NCBI GenBank assembly: GCA_963809205.1
Contig: CAWEIS010000010.1
Span: 434,001 to 498,000, forward strand
Reading direction: 5' to 3'
DNA from: DATLLN01 sp963809205
GTDB lineage: Bacteria; Actinomycetota; Thermoleophilia; Gaiellales; JAICJC01
DNA length: 64,000 nt
The position numbers and the translations under genes are program-made. Shown here one piece after another: positions 1 to 9,112 of this stretch (the stretch's first letter is position 1; each line of letters opens with the position of its first letter). The notes under the pieces were generated by a model. The model did no database searches and was not told the DNA's origin. It worked only from the letters and a program-made list of their open reading frames with translations.

Positions 1-95
1 TCATCCTGCTGACCTCGTGACCGATGCTACCAAGGATTGTGGCGATCGGCTCGATCGCAGGATCATGCTCCACGGGGTATGGGAGGATCGGTGTC

Positions 96-1739
96 GTGGT
101 GGAGTACGACTACGACTTGGGCTCCCATTCCTGGCCGGTGACGACCGCATCTCGCGAGGCCCAGGCCTGGTTCGACCGCGGGCTCGTCTGGTGCTACGGG
201 TTCAACCACGAGGAGGGCCTGGCGTGCTTCCGGCGGGCCGCGGCCGCCGACCCCGCATGCGCGATGGCGTACTGGGGGCAGGCGTACGCGATCGGGCCGA
301 ACTACAACAAGGATTGGGACGCATTCCAAGAGCAGGAGCTGGTCGACGCGGTCGGCGTCGCGCATGCCGCCATCGGCCGCGCCCGGGAACTGGCGGGCTC
401 GGCCTCGCCGGTCGAACAGTCGCTGATCGACGCGCTCGCCGCGAGGTACCCCGAACCGGTGCCGCCAGAGGACTGCGCCCCGTGGAGCGACGCCTACGCG
501 GCGGTGATGCGTGACGCCTACCGGCGGCACGGCAGCGAGCCCGACGTCGCAGCGCTCTTCGCCGAGGCGCTGATGAACCGCTCGCCGTGGCTGCTCTGGA
601 ACCTGGACACCGGCGAGCCGGCCGAGGGCGCGGACACGGCGGAGGCGGTCGAGGTGCTCGAGCGGGCGATGGCGGCCACCCAGCGGCCGCATCCCGGCCT
701 GCTGCACCTGTACGTGCACACGATCGAGATGTCACCCCAGCCCGAGCGGGCCCTGGCGGCGGCGGATCTGCTTCGCGACCTGGTGCCGGACGCCGGTCAC
801 CTACGCCACATGCCGACGCACATCGACGTTCTCTGCGGGCGCTACGGCGACGTGGTCTCGTTCAACGAGGCGGCGATCGAGGCCGACCGCAAGTTTCTGG
901 AGCGGGAGGGCCCGCTCAACTTCTACACGCTCTACCGCTGCCACAACTATCACTTCAAGGTCTACGGGGCGATGTTCCAGGGGCGCCTCGAACCGGCCCT
1001 TGAGGCTGCAGACGAGCTGGCGGCGACGCTCAGCGGCGACGTCCTTCGGGTCGAAGTGCCGCCGATGGCGGACTGGGCCGAGGCATTCGTACCGACCCGG
1101 CTGCACGTGCTGGTGCGATTCGGGCTCTGGCGGCAGCTGATCGAGGAGCCGCTACCGGACGACGCCACGCTCTACGCCACCACGACGACGCTCCTGCACT
1201 ACGCCAAGGGCGTCGCCCACGCCGCCACCGGCGACGTCGAGGCCGCAAAGCGGGAACGGGAGGGCTTTGCACACGCGTACGAGCGCCTGCCCGAGAGCCG
1301 ATACCTATTCAACAACACGAGCCGGGAGATCATGGGGGTCGCCGAGTCGATGCTGGACGGGGAGATCGAGTACCGCGCGGGCAACGTCGACCTCGCGTTC
1401 GAGCACCTGCGACGCGCCGTCCAGCGTGACGACGATCTGCTCTACGACGAGCCGTGGAACTGGATGCAGCCAGCTCGCCACGCCCTCGGCGCGCTGCTGC
1501 TCGAGCAGGGCCAGGTCGAGGACGCTGCGGCGATCTACCGCGCCGATCTCGGCCTGGACAACACGCTGCGGCGGCCGTGCCGGCACCCGGGCAACGTCTG
1601 GAGCCTCCACGGCTACCACGAGTGCCTGCACCGCCTCGGCCGGTGCGACGAGGCGGATCTGCTTCGGCCACAGCTGGACGCGGCGCTGGCGGAGGCCAGC
1701 GTCCCGATCACCGCATCCTGCTTCTGCCGCGTCGGCTGA
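96..1739 (+). CDS. Tetratricopeptide-repeat protein
   Basis: This is a 547-residue soluble protein without signal peptide or membrane segment. Helical A/G-rich repeats run through it, for example around residues 30-70 (AWFDRG, EEGLACFRRAAAADP, AMAYWG) and again near the C terminus (AGNVDLAFEHLRRAV). These are typical TPR helices, so a protein-interaction role is likely; no enzymatic motif is seen. I chose GTG at 96 because GGGAGG lies nine bases upstream; a longer reading from 24 has no ribosome site. The family is a widespread conserved TPR protein of unknown function. Downstream genes point the other way, so it is probably monocistronic. Confidence 0.8.
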   Translation: MVEYDYDLGSHSWPVTTASREAQAWFDRGLVWCYGFNHEEGLACFRRAAAADPACAMAYWGQAYAIGPNYNKDWDAFQEQELVDAVGVAHAAIGRARELAGSASPVEQSLIDALAARYPEPVPPEDCAPWSDAYAAVMRDAYRRHGSEPDVAALFAEALMNRSPWLLWNLDTGEPAEGADTAEAVEVLERAMAATQRPHPGLLHLYVHTIEMSPQPERALAAADLLRDLVPDAGHLRHMPTHIDVLCGRYGDVVSFNEAAIEADRKFLEREGPLNFYTLYRCHNYHFKVYGAMFQGRLEPALEAADELAATLSGDVLRVEVPPMADWAEAFVPTRLHVLVRFGLWRQLIEEPLPDDATLYATTTTLLHYAKGVAHAATGDVEAAKREREGFAHAYERLPESRYLFNNTSREIMGVAESMLDGEIEYRAGNVDLAFEHLRRAVQRDDDLLYDEPWNWMQPARHALGALLLEQGQVEDAAAIYRADLGLDNTLRRPCRHPGNVWSLHGYHECLHRLGRCDEADLLRPQLDAALAEASVPITASCFCRVG

Positions 1740-1743
1740 TCCC

Positions 1744-2565
1744 TCATCTGCCATTGCGCGGCGACGCGGCGGGCACCTGCACCGTGACGCACAGCCCGCC
1801 GGCGGCTCGGGGGTTGAGGGCGAGCGTTCCGTCGTGTGCTTGGGCGATGCTCTTGACGATCGCCAGGCCGGGGCCGACGCCGGCGTGATCGGTGCGTATC
1901 CGCTCGGTGCCCCGCTGAAACGGCGCGGCAAGCGTGGAGACCGACAACGGGGTGAGCACCTCACCGGTGTTCTCGACGGTGAGCTCCACACGCTTTGCAT
2001 CAACGGCGGTCGTGACCCACACGACGCCCTATTCCGGCAGGTTGTGGACGATCGCGTTGTGCACGAGATTCGTCGTCAACTGCAGCAAGAGCGCACGCGA
2101 GCCCTTGGTGGGGGCCACGTCGCCGGACGTCTCGATGGTCACGTCGCGTTGTTCTGCGAACGGGAGGAGCGTTTCGGCGGCTTCCTCTGCCACGAGGGAC
2201 AGATCGACCGGGTCTCGGGTGAATGACCGCTGGTCGGCGCGGCTGAGCACGAGCAATGCCTCGCTGAGGTCGATCGCTCGGGCGTTGACAGCGTAGAGGC
2301 GGTCGACGAGTTCGCCAGCGTCGCGGTTGGGATCCTTGCGGGCCACGTCGAGGAGGGACTGCGTGATCGCGAGTGGGGTGCGCAGTTCGTGGGAGGCGTT
2401 GGCTGCGAACCTCTGCTGTTCGGCCACGTGTGCCTTGAGCCGCGCGAGCGCCGTGTCGAAGGCGTCGGCGAGCTCGCGGAACTCGTCCTGACGGCCGTCC
2501 AACTCGATCCGGTGGGAGAGCGATCCGGTCGCAGCCATGCGCGTGGCGTCCGTGATGCGAGTCAT
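1744..2565 (-). pseudogene. Broken sensor histidine kinase (HAMP end, HisKA, HATPase)
   Basis: The frame encodes the end of a HAMP linker (TRITDATRMAATG), the H-box with the phospho-accepting His (ASHELRTPLA), an N-box (NLVHNAIVHN) and the HATPase lid region (HAGVGPGLAIVKSIAQAHDG). An in-frame TAG at 2029-2031 splits it right after the N-box, with the same frame resuming immediately. The sensor, both membrane helices and the start of HAMP are missing, and no response regulator adjoins. It is a 5'-truncated, nonsense-interrupted kinase that should not signal. A sequencing error could explain the stop but not the missing N-terminal half. Confidence 0.8.
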
Positions 2566-2710
2566 GCCTGGAGCCGCGGGTCGATCCGGGTCTGCCGGGA
2601 GGGGAGTGGGCGGAGATCCCCCATTCGAGGGACGGCTGATGGCTGTGTTGGGTCGAAATCGGTGTAACCGGTTCAGTCGGCCGGGAATCGAAAAAGGAGA
2701 CTCTCCCGCT

Positions 2711-3082
2711 ATGGCTCGTCGGAAACCTCGCTTGAGGGTGTTGGTCGCGTTGGTGCTTGCGATCGGGGTGGCATGCGGTGTGTATGCCTACGCCGCGGCG
2801 AACACCGTGCCGGCAAGCACCGCTGGTTCTGGCTCGGGTGCGATTAGTGGCTATACCGTCAGCAATATCGCCTATACGCTGAACGCGGTTACGCCGACTA
2901 ATCTTGATCAGGTGGCGTTCACGATTGCGCCGACCGCCGCCTCGACGGTTAAGGTGCAGTTGGCACCGGCTGGTTCCTGGTACACGTGCGCCAACGCCGC
3001 CGGTAGCGTCACCTGCAACACCACCGCGCCGCAGGCGACGGCGCTTGCAGCGACCCAGCTGACGGTTGTCGCTGTGCAGTAA
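2711..3082 (+). CDS. Small secreted protein, first gene of SipW-type signal peptidase operon
   Basis: This 123-residue protein has a clear Sec signal (MARRKPRLRV, then a hydrophobic core ending near VYAYAAA). The exported part is small, beta-rich and Thr/Ala-rich, with two Cys (WYTCANAAG, VTCNTT) that could form a disulfide. ATG at 2711 has AAGGAGA about ten bases upstream. The stop overlaps the next start (TAATG), so it is coupled to the peptidase gene. By analogy with sipW-tasA or camelysin loci, it may be the dedicated substrate of that peptidase and form a surface or matrix component; this is inferred from context, as I recognise no family. Confidence 0.75.
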   Translation: MARRKPRLRVLVALVLAIGVACGVYAYAAANTVPASTAGSGSGAISGYTVSNIAYTLNAVTPTNLDQVAFTIAPTAASTVKVQLAPAGSWYTCANAAGSVTCNTTAPQATALAATQLTVVAVQ

Positions 3083-3645
3083 TGAAGTCAACGGCGAGTA
3101 AGCCCGCCACGCTCAACTGCCCGGTTGCGCGGATCGCATCCGCGCAACCGGCTTCGAGCGGGCGCGCGGCGCGGCTGCGGCGTGGCGCGCTTGCTCGGAT
3201 CATCCTAATTCTGTTTGTGATGGGGGCTGGCTGGTGGTATCTGGCACCGCCACAACTGGGCGGCGCCACCTCGTTTGTAACCGTGGACGGCACCAGCATG
3301 CTGCCCAGCATCCACCCTTCGGACATCGTCGCCCTGCGATCCGCCACCGGCTACCAGGTCGGCGACGTGGTCGGCTACCGAAGCCACCTCCTACACCGCG
3401 TCGTCTTACATCGGATCGTGGCCATCGACAACGGCCACTACACCTTCAAAGGCGACAACAACGGCTTTCTCGACCCCGAGCACCCAACCCAGGCGCAACT
3501 GGTCGGCAAACGCTGGTTCCAACTCCCCGCCATCGGCCGGCTCGTCGGCATGTTCCACTCCCCATCGATACTGGCCGCACTCGCCGGGCTGCTCGTCCTT
3601 CTCATCGGCCTCGGCGAACGCCACGACACAACCGACCAGCCGTGA
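3082..3645 (+). CDS. Type I signal peptidase, SipW/archaeal (S26B) type
   Basis: This 187-residue membrane-bound peptidase has an N-terminal anchor around residues 37-52, the nucleophile Ser in DGTSMLPSIHPSD, a His (LHRIVAID) where bacterial enzymes have the general-base Lys, and an Asp in FKGDNNG. A second membrane segment lies near the C terminus (ILAALAGLLVLLIGL). The Ser-His-Asp pattern is that of S26B peptidases such as SipW, which process dedicated surface-fibre substrates in Bacillus. It starts inside the stop codon of the preceding gene and its own stop overlaps the GTG of the next, so the three form a tightly coupled operon. Confidence 0.88.
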   Translation: MKSTASKPATLNCPVARIASAQPASSGRAARLRRGALARIILILFVMGAGWWYLAPPQLGGATSFVTVDGTSMLPSIHPSDIVALRSATGYQVGDVVGYRSHLLHRVVLHRIVAIDNGHYTFKGDNNGFLDPEHPTQAQLVGKRWFQLPAIGRLVGMFHSPSILAALAGLLVLLIGLGERHDTTDQP

Positions 3646-4058
3646 ACCCCCACTCGCCCACCCGCTGCCTCCCACCCGGCCGGCGCATCGGGCTGGCCGC
3701 AGTTCTCGTCTCGGTCACACTGCTGCTCGCATCAGCCGCCACCGCGATCGGCGCGGCCAACGTCACACCCGCCTCCAAGATCACCGTCAGTGTCCGACCG
3801 ATCGGCGCCAACGACCTGAAACCCTCACAATGCGCCACGCTCACTCTCACCACCCTGGTCATCGGAGCGACCGGCACAAACGCGGCTGACCTCCAACTCG
3901 GCACCTCCGCCGCAGACAACCTCGACGGCAAGAACGGCGCCGACTGCATCATCGGCGGCGCTGGCGACGACACCATTAACGGCGGCGGCGGCGCAGACAT
4001 CTGCATCGGCGGACCAGGAACAGACACCTTCACAAACTGCACAACCAGCTATCAATGA
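3642..4058 (+). CDS. Secreted RTX-type calcium-binding repeat protein
   Basis: The product has 138 residues, starting at GTG 3642 inside the peptidase stop (GTGA overlap). It has an N-terminal signal or anchor (IGLAAVLVSVTLLLASAATA), a short beta-rich segment, and glycine/aspartate nonapeptides of the RTX type (GGAGDDTINGGGGAD, then GGPGTDTF). These normally fold into a calcium-binding beta-roll outside the cell. The repeat block is short, about three units, and the protein ends with a Cys pair. Its place directly behind a SipW-like peptidase suggests it is exported and processed by it. Function beyond Ca2+ binding is unknown. Confidence 0.75.
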   Translation: MNPHSPTRCLPPGRRIGLAAVLVSVTLLLASAATAIGAANVTPASKITVSVRPIGANDLKPSQCATLTLTTLVIGATGTNAADLQLGTSAADNLDGKNGADCIIGGAGDDTINGGGGADICIGGPGTDTFTNCTTSYQ

Positions 4059-4307
4059 CGTTTGCCTCGTCTGGGCGTGTGAGACGCCGACGACGGTGAC
4101 GACGCCGGCGAAGCCGCGGGACGAACTCCGGCGCAGACGTGATCGCTCGGGCCGATCCAGCCGATAGCCGACCCCAGATGTTGACGATCCAGGCACCGGG
4201 CGAGTCTCGCCGAGCTTCTGTCGCAGGCGGCTTTGCGTGTCAGTCCAGGGTGCGCCCGACATCGGGGGTATCTTGGCAGCCTGCCTCCATAGCGCCGGGC
4301 TCGCTGA

Positions 4308-5048
4308 TCGCCGAGTGTCGCCGTCATCGACTTCTACGGAGTCCTTCCGTCGATTCACGTGCCAACGCTGGTGTTGGGAGACGCCGACGGTGGTGGCTTG
4401 CTGGTTCCTGACGATGCCCGATACGTCGCGCACAACGTCCCGGGTGCCGAGCTGGTCGAGCTGTCGCGGGGCAACGCCCAGCTCCCCTGGTACGAGGGTG
4501 CTGATCAGATCGTGGCGCAGGTGAGCGGCTTCCTCTCGGGCATCCGGGAGCATCAGGCGACCTTTGACCGCCTTCTTGCGACGGTGTTGTTCACCGACAT
4601 CGTCGACTCCACTGCGCAGGCCGCAGCGATCGGCGATAGGGAGTGGCGGGCGATCCGTGAGCGACACGACTCGCTCGTGCGCAGTCAACTCGCCCACTTT
4701 CGGGGACGCGAGGTGAAGACGATGGGCGATGGGTTTCTGGCCACCTTCGACGGCCCGCCGCGCGCGGTGCGCTGTGCGCAGTCGATCGTGCGCGGCACCG
4801 AAGCGCTCGGTATCGAGGTCCGCGCCGGGCTGCATACGGGCGAGATCCAGCTGGACGGTGACGACGTAACCGGAATCGCTATCGCCATCGGAGCCCGTGT
4901 CGGAGCGCTCGCCCGGCCGTCCGAGGTGCTCGTCTCGCACACCATTAAGGATCTGACCACCGGATCCGGCATCGTCTTCACCGACCGCGGTGAACACCAG
5001 CTGAAAGGTGTCCCCGATCGCTGGCGCCTTTACCAAGCTGTCAGCTAG
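4308..5048 (+). pseudogene. Truncated alpha/beta-hydrolase-adenylate cyclase fusion (cyclase domain intact)
   Basis: From the possible GTG start at 4359 (229 residues) the first ~65 residues match the tail of an alpha/beta hydrolase (VPTLVLGDADGG, HNVPGAELVEL, LPWYEGADQIV). A full class III cyclase domain follows: FTDIVDST with a metal-binding Asp, VKTMGDGF with the second metal Asp and adenine-contacting Lys, and HTGEI. Known relatives carry a complete hydrolase in front. Here an in-frame TGA at 4305 cuts the homology, so most of the hydrolase is gone. The cyclase could still be made from GTG 4359, but no ribosome site is evident. The call could be an orphan cyclase or a pseudogene. Confidence 0.65.
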
Positions 5049-5312
5049 CTCGCCGAGGGAGCACAGCAGCGCCTGGAGCTCGGTCGTGCCGCATTGGTGC
5101 CATCACGCGAGAAACGCCTGCACGTAGGCCATCCGTGGTGCCGCGCTGCTTGGCGCGTATCGGCATGGTTGACGCCGAGTGTCGCGGGTGCCGCCTCGAC
5201 TGCTAGTGTCGCCTCGGCTGCACTTCTCGATCGGGAATGCGTCCTGGTTAGTGCGGCTCTCTGCCAAGAGTTCCGTGCGGGCGCCCCGAGCGGGGGAGCG
5301 TCGATCGCGGGC

Positions 5313-6206
5313 TCAGCTGAGGCCGAAGGCGTGCGCGAGGCCGCGCTTGGCATGCGCCGCAGACCCGAGATGGCGGAGGTGGAGTATGTCCTCCATGGCG
5401 CGCAGCAGCGCGTAATGTGCGTATGGCCCGTTCGCCCGCGATCCCGGCTTGGTGTAGGGCGAAACCGCCATCAGGGCCACGTGATTGCCGGTCCCGTATG
5501 CCTCGTCCCAAGTGATCAGCAGCGCGGTCGAGCCGTTCTGATACGCCGGCGACGCCACGATCCGGGGAACCCAAGTGCGGAGCCAGTTGTCGCCGCAGCT
5601 GTGGCACCCGTTGTGCATGTCGTTCACCAGGTTGGGCACGATCAGCCCGAACCGGGGCAGCCTGCCTGCGGACAGCGCACGCGCCAGGCCGTGGCGGGGC
5701 GCCGTCAGCCCGACCTGGTGGAGCCGGCAGGATCGGCGGAGCCGGTAGTAGTACGGAGCCGCAGTGTGGCGCACCGCATAGAGCCCGCTCGTCGTATGCG
5801 AGCACGGCCCCGGCATGCTCTCGGCCCACACGCGCCAGCGGCCGTGGGTCTGGCCGAATATGCTGCGCCCATTGCTCCGGCAACCGGGCGAGGGCGAACA
5901 GTCCGTGCCGCGCACCTTGCGAGGGATCGAGCCGCTGGTCATCGCGAGGTAGTTGCCGAGGCTGGGATGCGTGACGCCGTGGTAGTTCGTCGCCAGTCCA
6001 CAGCTGCTGGAGAGGGTGTGGATGTACGGGAGCTTAAGCGCCGTCGAGTAGGACGTGTTCTCCTCGACGATCACTAGCACGTGGGTGATCTTCGAAGGCG
6101 CCGCGGTGCGGCTGCCGCACGGCCCGGCGGAGGACGCGGGCGCCGGAGGCAGGCTTAGCAGGGCGAGGATCGCCACCGCGGACGCGATCCCGAAGGGGAA
6201 GGGCAT
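5313..6206 (-). CDS. Secreted phosphoesterase (PF04185 family)
   Basis: This 297-residue protein has an N-terminal signal peptide (FGIASAVAILALLSLPPAPASSAG). The mature part shows the family hallmarks THVLVIVEENTSY near the N terminus, HPSLGNYLAMTSG, and TWDEAYGTGNHV with LMAVSPYTKPG toward the C terminus. The family includes phospholipase C and acid phosphatase AcpA, metal-dependent extracellular enzymes acting on phosphate esters. Several Cys pairs fit an exported fold. ATG at 6206 gives the best signal peptide; TTG at 6227 is an alternative, and neither has a strong ribosome site. It is monocistronic, with the exact substrate unknown. Confidence 0.82.
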   Translation of the reverse strand: MPFPFGIASAVAILALLSLPPAPASSAGPCGSRTAAPSKITHVLVIVEENTSYSTALKLPYIHTLSSSCGLATNYHGVTHPSLGNYLAMTSGSIPRKVRGTDCSPSPGCRSNGRSIFGQTHGRWRVWAESMPGPCSHTTSGLYAVRHTAAPYYYRLRRSCRLHQVGLTAPRHGLARALSAGRLPRFGLIVPNLVNDMHNGCHSCGDNWLRTWVPRIVASPAYQNGSTALLITWDEAYGTGNHVALMAVSPYTKPGSRANGPYAHYALLRAMEDILHLRHLGSAAHAKRGLAHAFGLS

Positions 6207-6227
6207 CGGTCGAACACTAGGCCGCAA

Positions 6228-6537
6228 ATCATGAACGGCACGTGAACCCGTTCTACCGCCACGACTCCGTCAGGCAGTTCGCGAGCCACCGAATGTCCAC
6301 CACGCCAGGTGAGTCAGACGCCTACATCCGAGAGCTCGACGCACGCGCTGCCAGCTAGCCCATCCGTTCCCGATGGGCGACTATCCGGCGGTGAAAGGCG
6401 ACCAGGAGGGTCGCCGAGCTTGAGCGCCGCGACGTCAAGCTCAAGGAATGCGGCCGCCCAGCCAGAGCGCGATAAGGCAGACCTATGGGAGGGCCGCCGC
6501 AACTAGCGCCGTGCTGGGCCGGCATGTGAGAGCTCGC
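6228..6537. other. No gene seen
   Basis: Short open frames exist on both strands but none has a ribosome site, recognisable domain or convincing codon pattern. Confidence 0.4.
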
Positions 6538-6880
6538 TCATGGCTGTGAGCGCGGCGTCCAGGTCGTCGAACAGGTCGAGGTAGTGACTCGCCAATGCGA
6601 AGCACGCGTTCGGTGCGGGAGTGCGGCTCGACGACGAGGACAAGTCGATGTGTGCCGCCGCTGTTGATCGCTCGGAGTTGGGGCTTTCGCGATGAGGTCG
6701 ATCACGGACGAGTCGATGAAGGTCATGCTCGACTCCTCGCGTCGATCGGAAGCAGACCCCGGCTGCTTGAGGGCGCTTTTCGACCTGCTCGTGCCGGTGA
6801 GCCGCGAAGATCGACAACGGCCGTCCGAGTTCGTCCGTTAGGCGAGTGGCGGTAGGCAGGGCAGCCCGGCGTCCATCTGG
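6538..6880 (-). pseudogene. Decayed STAS (anti-sigma antagonist) gene fused to a small-protein tail
   Basis: Reading leftward, the first part encodes LPTATRLTDELGRPLSIF then AAHRH, which matches the C-terminal half of the small protein at 29934-30200. It then runs into a STAS domain: MTFIDSSVIDLIAK, the site around the phosphorylatable Ser, continues in another frame as SRTPAPNACFALASHYLDLF then DDLDAALTAM. The STAS C-terminal helix is clear, but at least one frameshift separates the two parts and there is no start codon. Compare the intact STAS gene at 57161-57511. It is almost certainly non-functional. Confidence 0.65.
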
Positions 6881-6921
6881 AGCTTGCGAGCATTCCCGGC
6901 GTCATGGGAGCCGTGTGGTGC

Positions 6922-6927
6922 TATGAT
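6922..6927 (+). promoter_or_regulatory. Candidate -10 box of groESL
   Basis: TATGAT lies seven bases before the CIRCE element, so transcription would start at its left edge. The -35 region is weak. Confidence 0.5.
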
Positions 6928-6933
6928 GACCTG

Positions 6934-6960
6934 TTGGCACTCATCCTATGAGAGTGCCAA
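6934..6960 (+). promoter_or_regulatory. CIRCE operator (HrcA-binding site)
   Basis: TTGGCACTC, nine bases, then GAGTGCCAA: a perfect 9-bp inverted repeat differing from the consensus (TTAGCACTC-N9-GAGTGCTAA) only at one symmetric position. It sits between the -10 box and groES, so HrcA would repress the operon and heat or misfolded protein would relieve it. hrcA itself is not in the window. Confidence 0.95.
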
Positions 6961-6992
6961 CGGTTCTGTATCGTTATTTGAGGGAGTGTCCC

Positions 6993-7301
6993 ATGGATTT
7001 GAAGCCTTTGGGCGATCGCGTCATCGTCGAGGTCCTCGAGGAGGAGGAGTCGACGGTGAGCGGGATCGTGCTGCCTGATACGGCCAAGGAGAAGCCTCAG
7101 CGCGGCAAGGTGATGGCTGTGGGCCCCGGTCGGTATGAGGACGGCAAGCTGGTTCCGCTGGACGTCAAGAAGGGCGATGAAGTCGTCTTTTCCAAGTACG
7201 GGGGCACTGAGGTGAAGGTCTCCGATGGGGAGTATCTGATCCTGCGCGAGTCCGACATTCTGGCCAAGGTCGTTACCACCAAAGTCGCCGCGAAGGCGTA
7301 G
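6993..7301 (+). CDS. groES: Co-chaperonin GroES
   Basis: A 102-residue Hsp10 subunit that forms the heptameric lid of GroEL. The sequence shows the standard fold: MDLKPLGDRVIVEVLEEEE, the mobile loop (ESTVSGIVLPDTAKEKP) containing the IVL motif that contacts GroEL, and the conserved GDEVVFSKYGGTEVK and EYLILRESDILA. ATG at 6993 was chosen over an upstream in-frame GTG at 6948, which lies inside the CIRCE element; GAGGGAG precedes 6993. groEL follows after eight bases, giving the usual bicistronic operon under CIRCE control. Confidence 0.97.
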   Translation: MDLKPLGDRVIVEVLEEEESTVSGIVLPDTAKEKPQRGKVMAVGPGRYEDGKLVPLDVKKGDEVVFSKYGGTEVKVSDGEYLILRESDILAKVVTTKVAAKA

Positions 7302-7309
7302 GGGGATTG

Positions 7310-8938
7310 ATGGCACACAAGGAACTGAAGTTCGGCGAGGATGCCCGTCATTCGCTTCAGCGCGGCGTAGATACCCTGGCCGACACGGTCAAGGTGACGC
7401 TGGGTCCCAAGGGCCGCTATGTGGTGCTGGACAAGAGGTACGGCGCGCCGACGATCACCAATGACGGCGTCACGATCGCTCGTGAGATCGAGGTCGAGGA
7501 CGTCTTCGAGAACCAGGGCGCGCAGCTCGTCCGCGAGGTCGCCACGGCGACCAACGACGTTGCCGGCGACGGCACGACGACGGCCACCGTGCTGGCCCAG
7601 GCGATCGTCCGCGAGGGACTCAAGAACGTCTCGGCAGGCGCCAACCCGATGGGCCTCAAGCGCGGCATCGAGACGGCCGTCGCGGCTGTCGTCGAGGACA
7701 TCAAGTCGCAGAGCAAGGAGATCTCGGGTAAGGAGGACATCGCCCGGGTGGCGACCATCTCGGCGCGTGATCGTGAGATCGGCGACGTCATCGCCGACGC
7801 GATCGAGAAGGTCGGCAAGGACGGCGTGGTCAACGTCGAGGAGGGCCAGACGTTCGGTCTCGAGCTCGAGTTCACCGAGGGCATGCAGTTCGACAAGGGC
7901 TATCTGTCGCCCTATATGGTGACTGACGCGGAGCGGATGGAGGCCGTGCTGGACGATCCCTACATTCTGATCGCGAACCAGAAGATCGGTGCGGTCAAGG
8001 ACGTCCTGCCGGTGCTCGAGCAGGTGATTCAGGCCGGTCGTCCGCTGCTGATCGTGGCCGAGGACGTCGAGGGCGAGTCGCTCGCGACTGTCGTCGTCAA
8101 CAAACTGCGCGGCACCTTCACCGCCGTCGCCGTCAAGGCGCCGGGCTTTGGTGATCGTCGCAAGCGGATGCTCGAGGACATCGCCATCCTCAGTGGTGGC
8201 GAGGTGATCACCGAGGAGCTGGGCCTCAAGCTCGAGAACACGACCCTCTCGCAGCTGGGCCGGGCCCGCAAGGTCGTCGTCGACAAGGACTCGACCACCC
8301 TGATCGACGGTGCCGGTGACGCCGAGAAGATCAAGGGCCGGATCAAGCAGATCAAGTCCGAGATCGAGTCCACCGACTCCGACTTCGACCGCGAGAAGCT
8401 GCAGGAGCGGCTGGCGAAACTGGCCGGCGGCGTCGCGGTGGTCAAGGTTGGCGCTGCCACCGAGACCGAGATGAAGGAGAAGAAGCACCGCGTCGAGGAC
8501 GCGCTGCAGGCAACCCGGGCCGCCCTCGAGGAGGGCATCGTCCCAGGCGGCGGCGTCGCGCTCTTGCACGCAGTCAAGGCGATCAAGCTCGACGGTATGG
8601 AGGGCGACGAGAAGACCGGAGCCCGCATCATCGTGCGTGCGCTCCAGGAACCGCTTCGCCAGCTGGCCGAGAACGCCGGCATGGAAGGCTCGGTCGTCGT
8701 CAACCAGGTCGGCTCGGCCAAGGCGGGGTTCGGCCTCAACGTCGACACGGGCGAGATCGTCGACATGGTCAAGTCCGGGATCATCGACCCCGCCATGGTG
8801 ACCCGCTCGGCGCTCCAAAACGCCGCCTCAATCGCCAAGAACATCCTCACCACCGAGGCGATCGTGGCCGACGCACCCGAAAAGCACCAGCCCTCCCCCA
8901 TGGGCGGCGGCATGGGCGACATGGGCGGCATGATGTAG
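7310..8938 (+). CDS. groEL: Chaperonin GroEL
   Basis: A 542-residue Hsp60 that forms the double-ring folding chamber and hydrolyses ATP with GroES. The N terminus (KELKFGEDAR), the ATP-site motif VAGDGTTTATVLAQAI with its catalytic Asp, the apical domain, GGGVALLHAV near residue 405 and the flexible C-terminal GGM-rich tail (MGGGMGDMGGMM) are all present. Length is normal. ATG at 7310 is preceded by GGGGGATT; TTG at 7307 is the alternative. The Gly-Met tail is the type usual for the essential folding copy. Nothing looks damaged. Confidence 0.98.
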   Translation: MAHKELKFGEDARHSLQRGVDTLADTVKVTLGPKGRYVVLDKRYGAPTITNDGVTIAREIEVEDVFENQGAQLVREVATATNDVAGDGTTTATVLAQAIVREGLKNVSAGANPMGLKRGIETAVAAVVEDIKSQSKEISGKEDIARVATISARDREIGDVIADAIEKVGKDGVVNVEEGQTFGLELEFTEGMQFDKGYLSPYMVTDAERMEAVLDDPYILIANQKIGAVKDVLPVLEQVIQAGRPLLIVAEDVEGESLATVVVNKLRGTFTAVAVKAPGFGDRRKRMLEDIAILSGGEVITEELGLKLENTTLSQLGRARKVVVDKDSTTLIDGAGDAEKIKGRIKQIKSEIESTDSDFDREKLQERLAKLAGGVAVVKVGAATETEMKEKKHRVEDALQATRAALEEGIVPGGGVALLHAVKAIKLDGMEGDEKTGARIIVRALQEPLRQLAENAGMEGSVVVNQVGSAKAGFGLNVDTGEIVDMVKSGIIDPAMVTRSALQNAASIAKNILTTEAIVADAPEKHQPSPMGGGMGDMGGMM

Positions 8939-8963
8939 CCGCGAGCATCACCCGCGAAGACAC

Positions 8964-8982
8964 GCGGGGGCCCGGTCCCCGC
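8964..8982 (+). terminator. Possible groESL terminator hairpin
   Basis: GCGGGG and CCCCGC flank a seven-base loop 25 bases after the groEL stop. There is no T tract, so it is only a candidate. Confidence 0.35.
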
Positions 8983-9039
8983 CTTCGCTCTCCGCGGCGA
9001 TGCCCACCTGACCAGTAAGCCGCGTGAGTGCGTCGCGGA

Positions 9040-9112
9040 GGTGTAGTAGCTGCCGGTATTCAGACCGTATTGATATTGCTCAACCAAGCCGCCCGCGGGC
9101 TGTCTGCGCGCC
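9040..9112 (-). pseudogene. tRNA-Ser(UGA)-like relic A
   Basis: On the minus strand the D-arm (CTTGGTTGAGC) and an anticodon arm (ACGGTCTGAATACCGGCAG) resemble the two better relics at 28.4 and 31.1 kb. The three also share GCGCAGAC upstream of the D-arm. The T-arm is not recognisable here and the acceptor stem cannot form. Confidence 0.4.

Noticed and set aside
7097..8818. 573-codon minus-strand frame opposite groEL
   Set aside because: Mirror frame of the highly biased groEL codons; no domain and no ribosome site.
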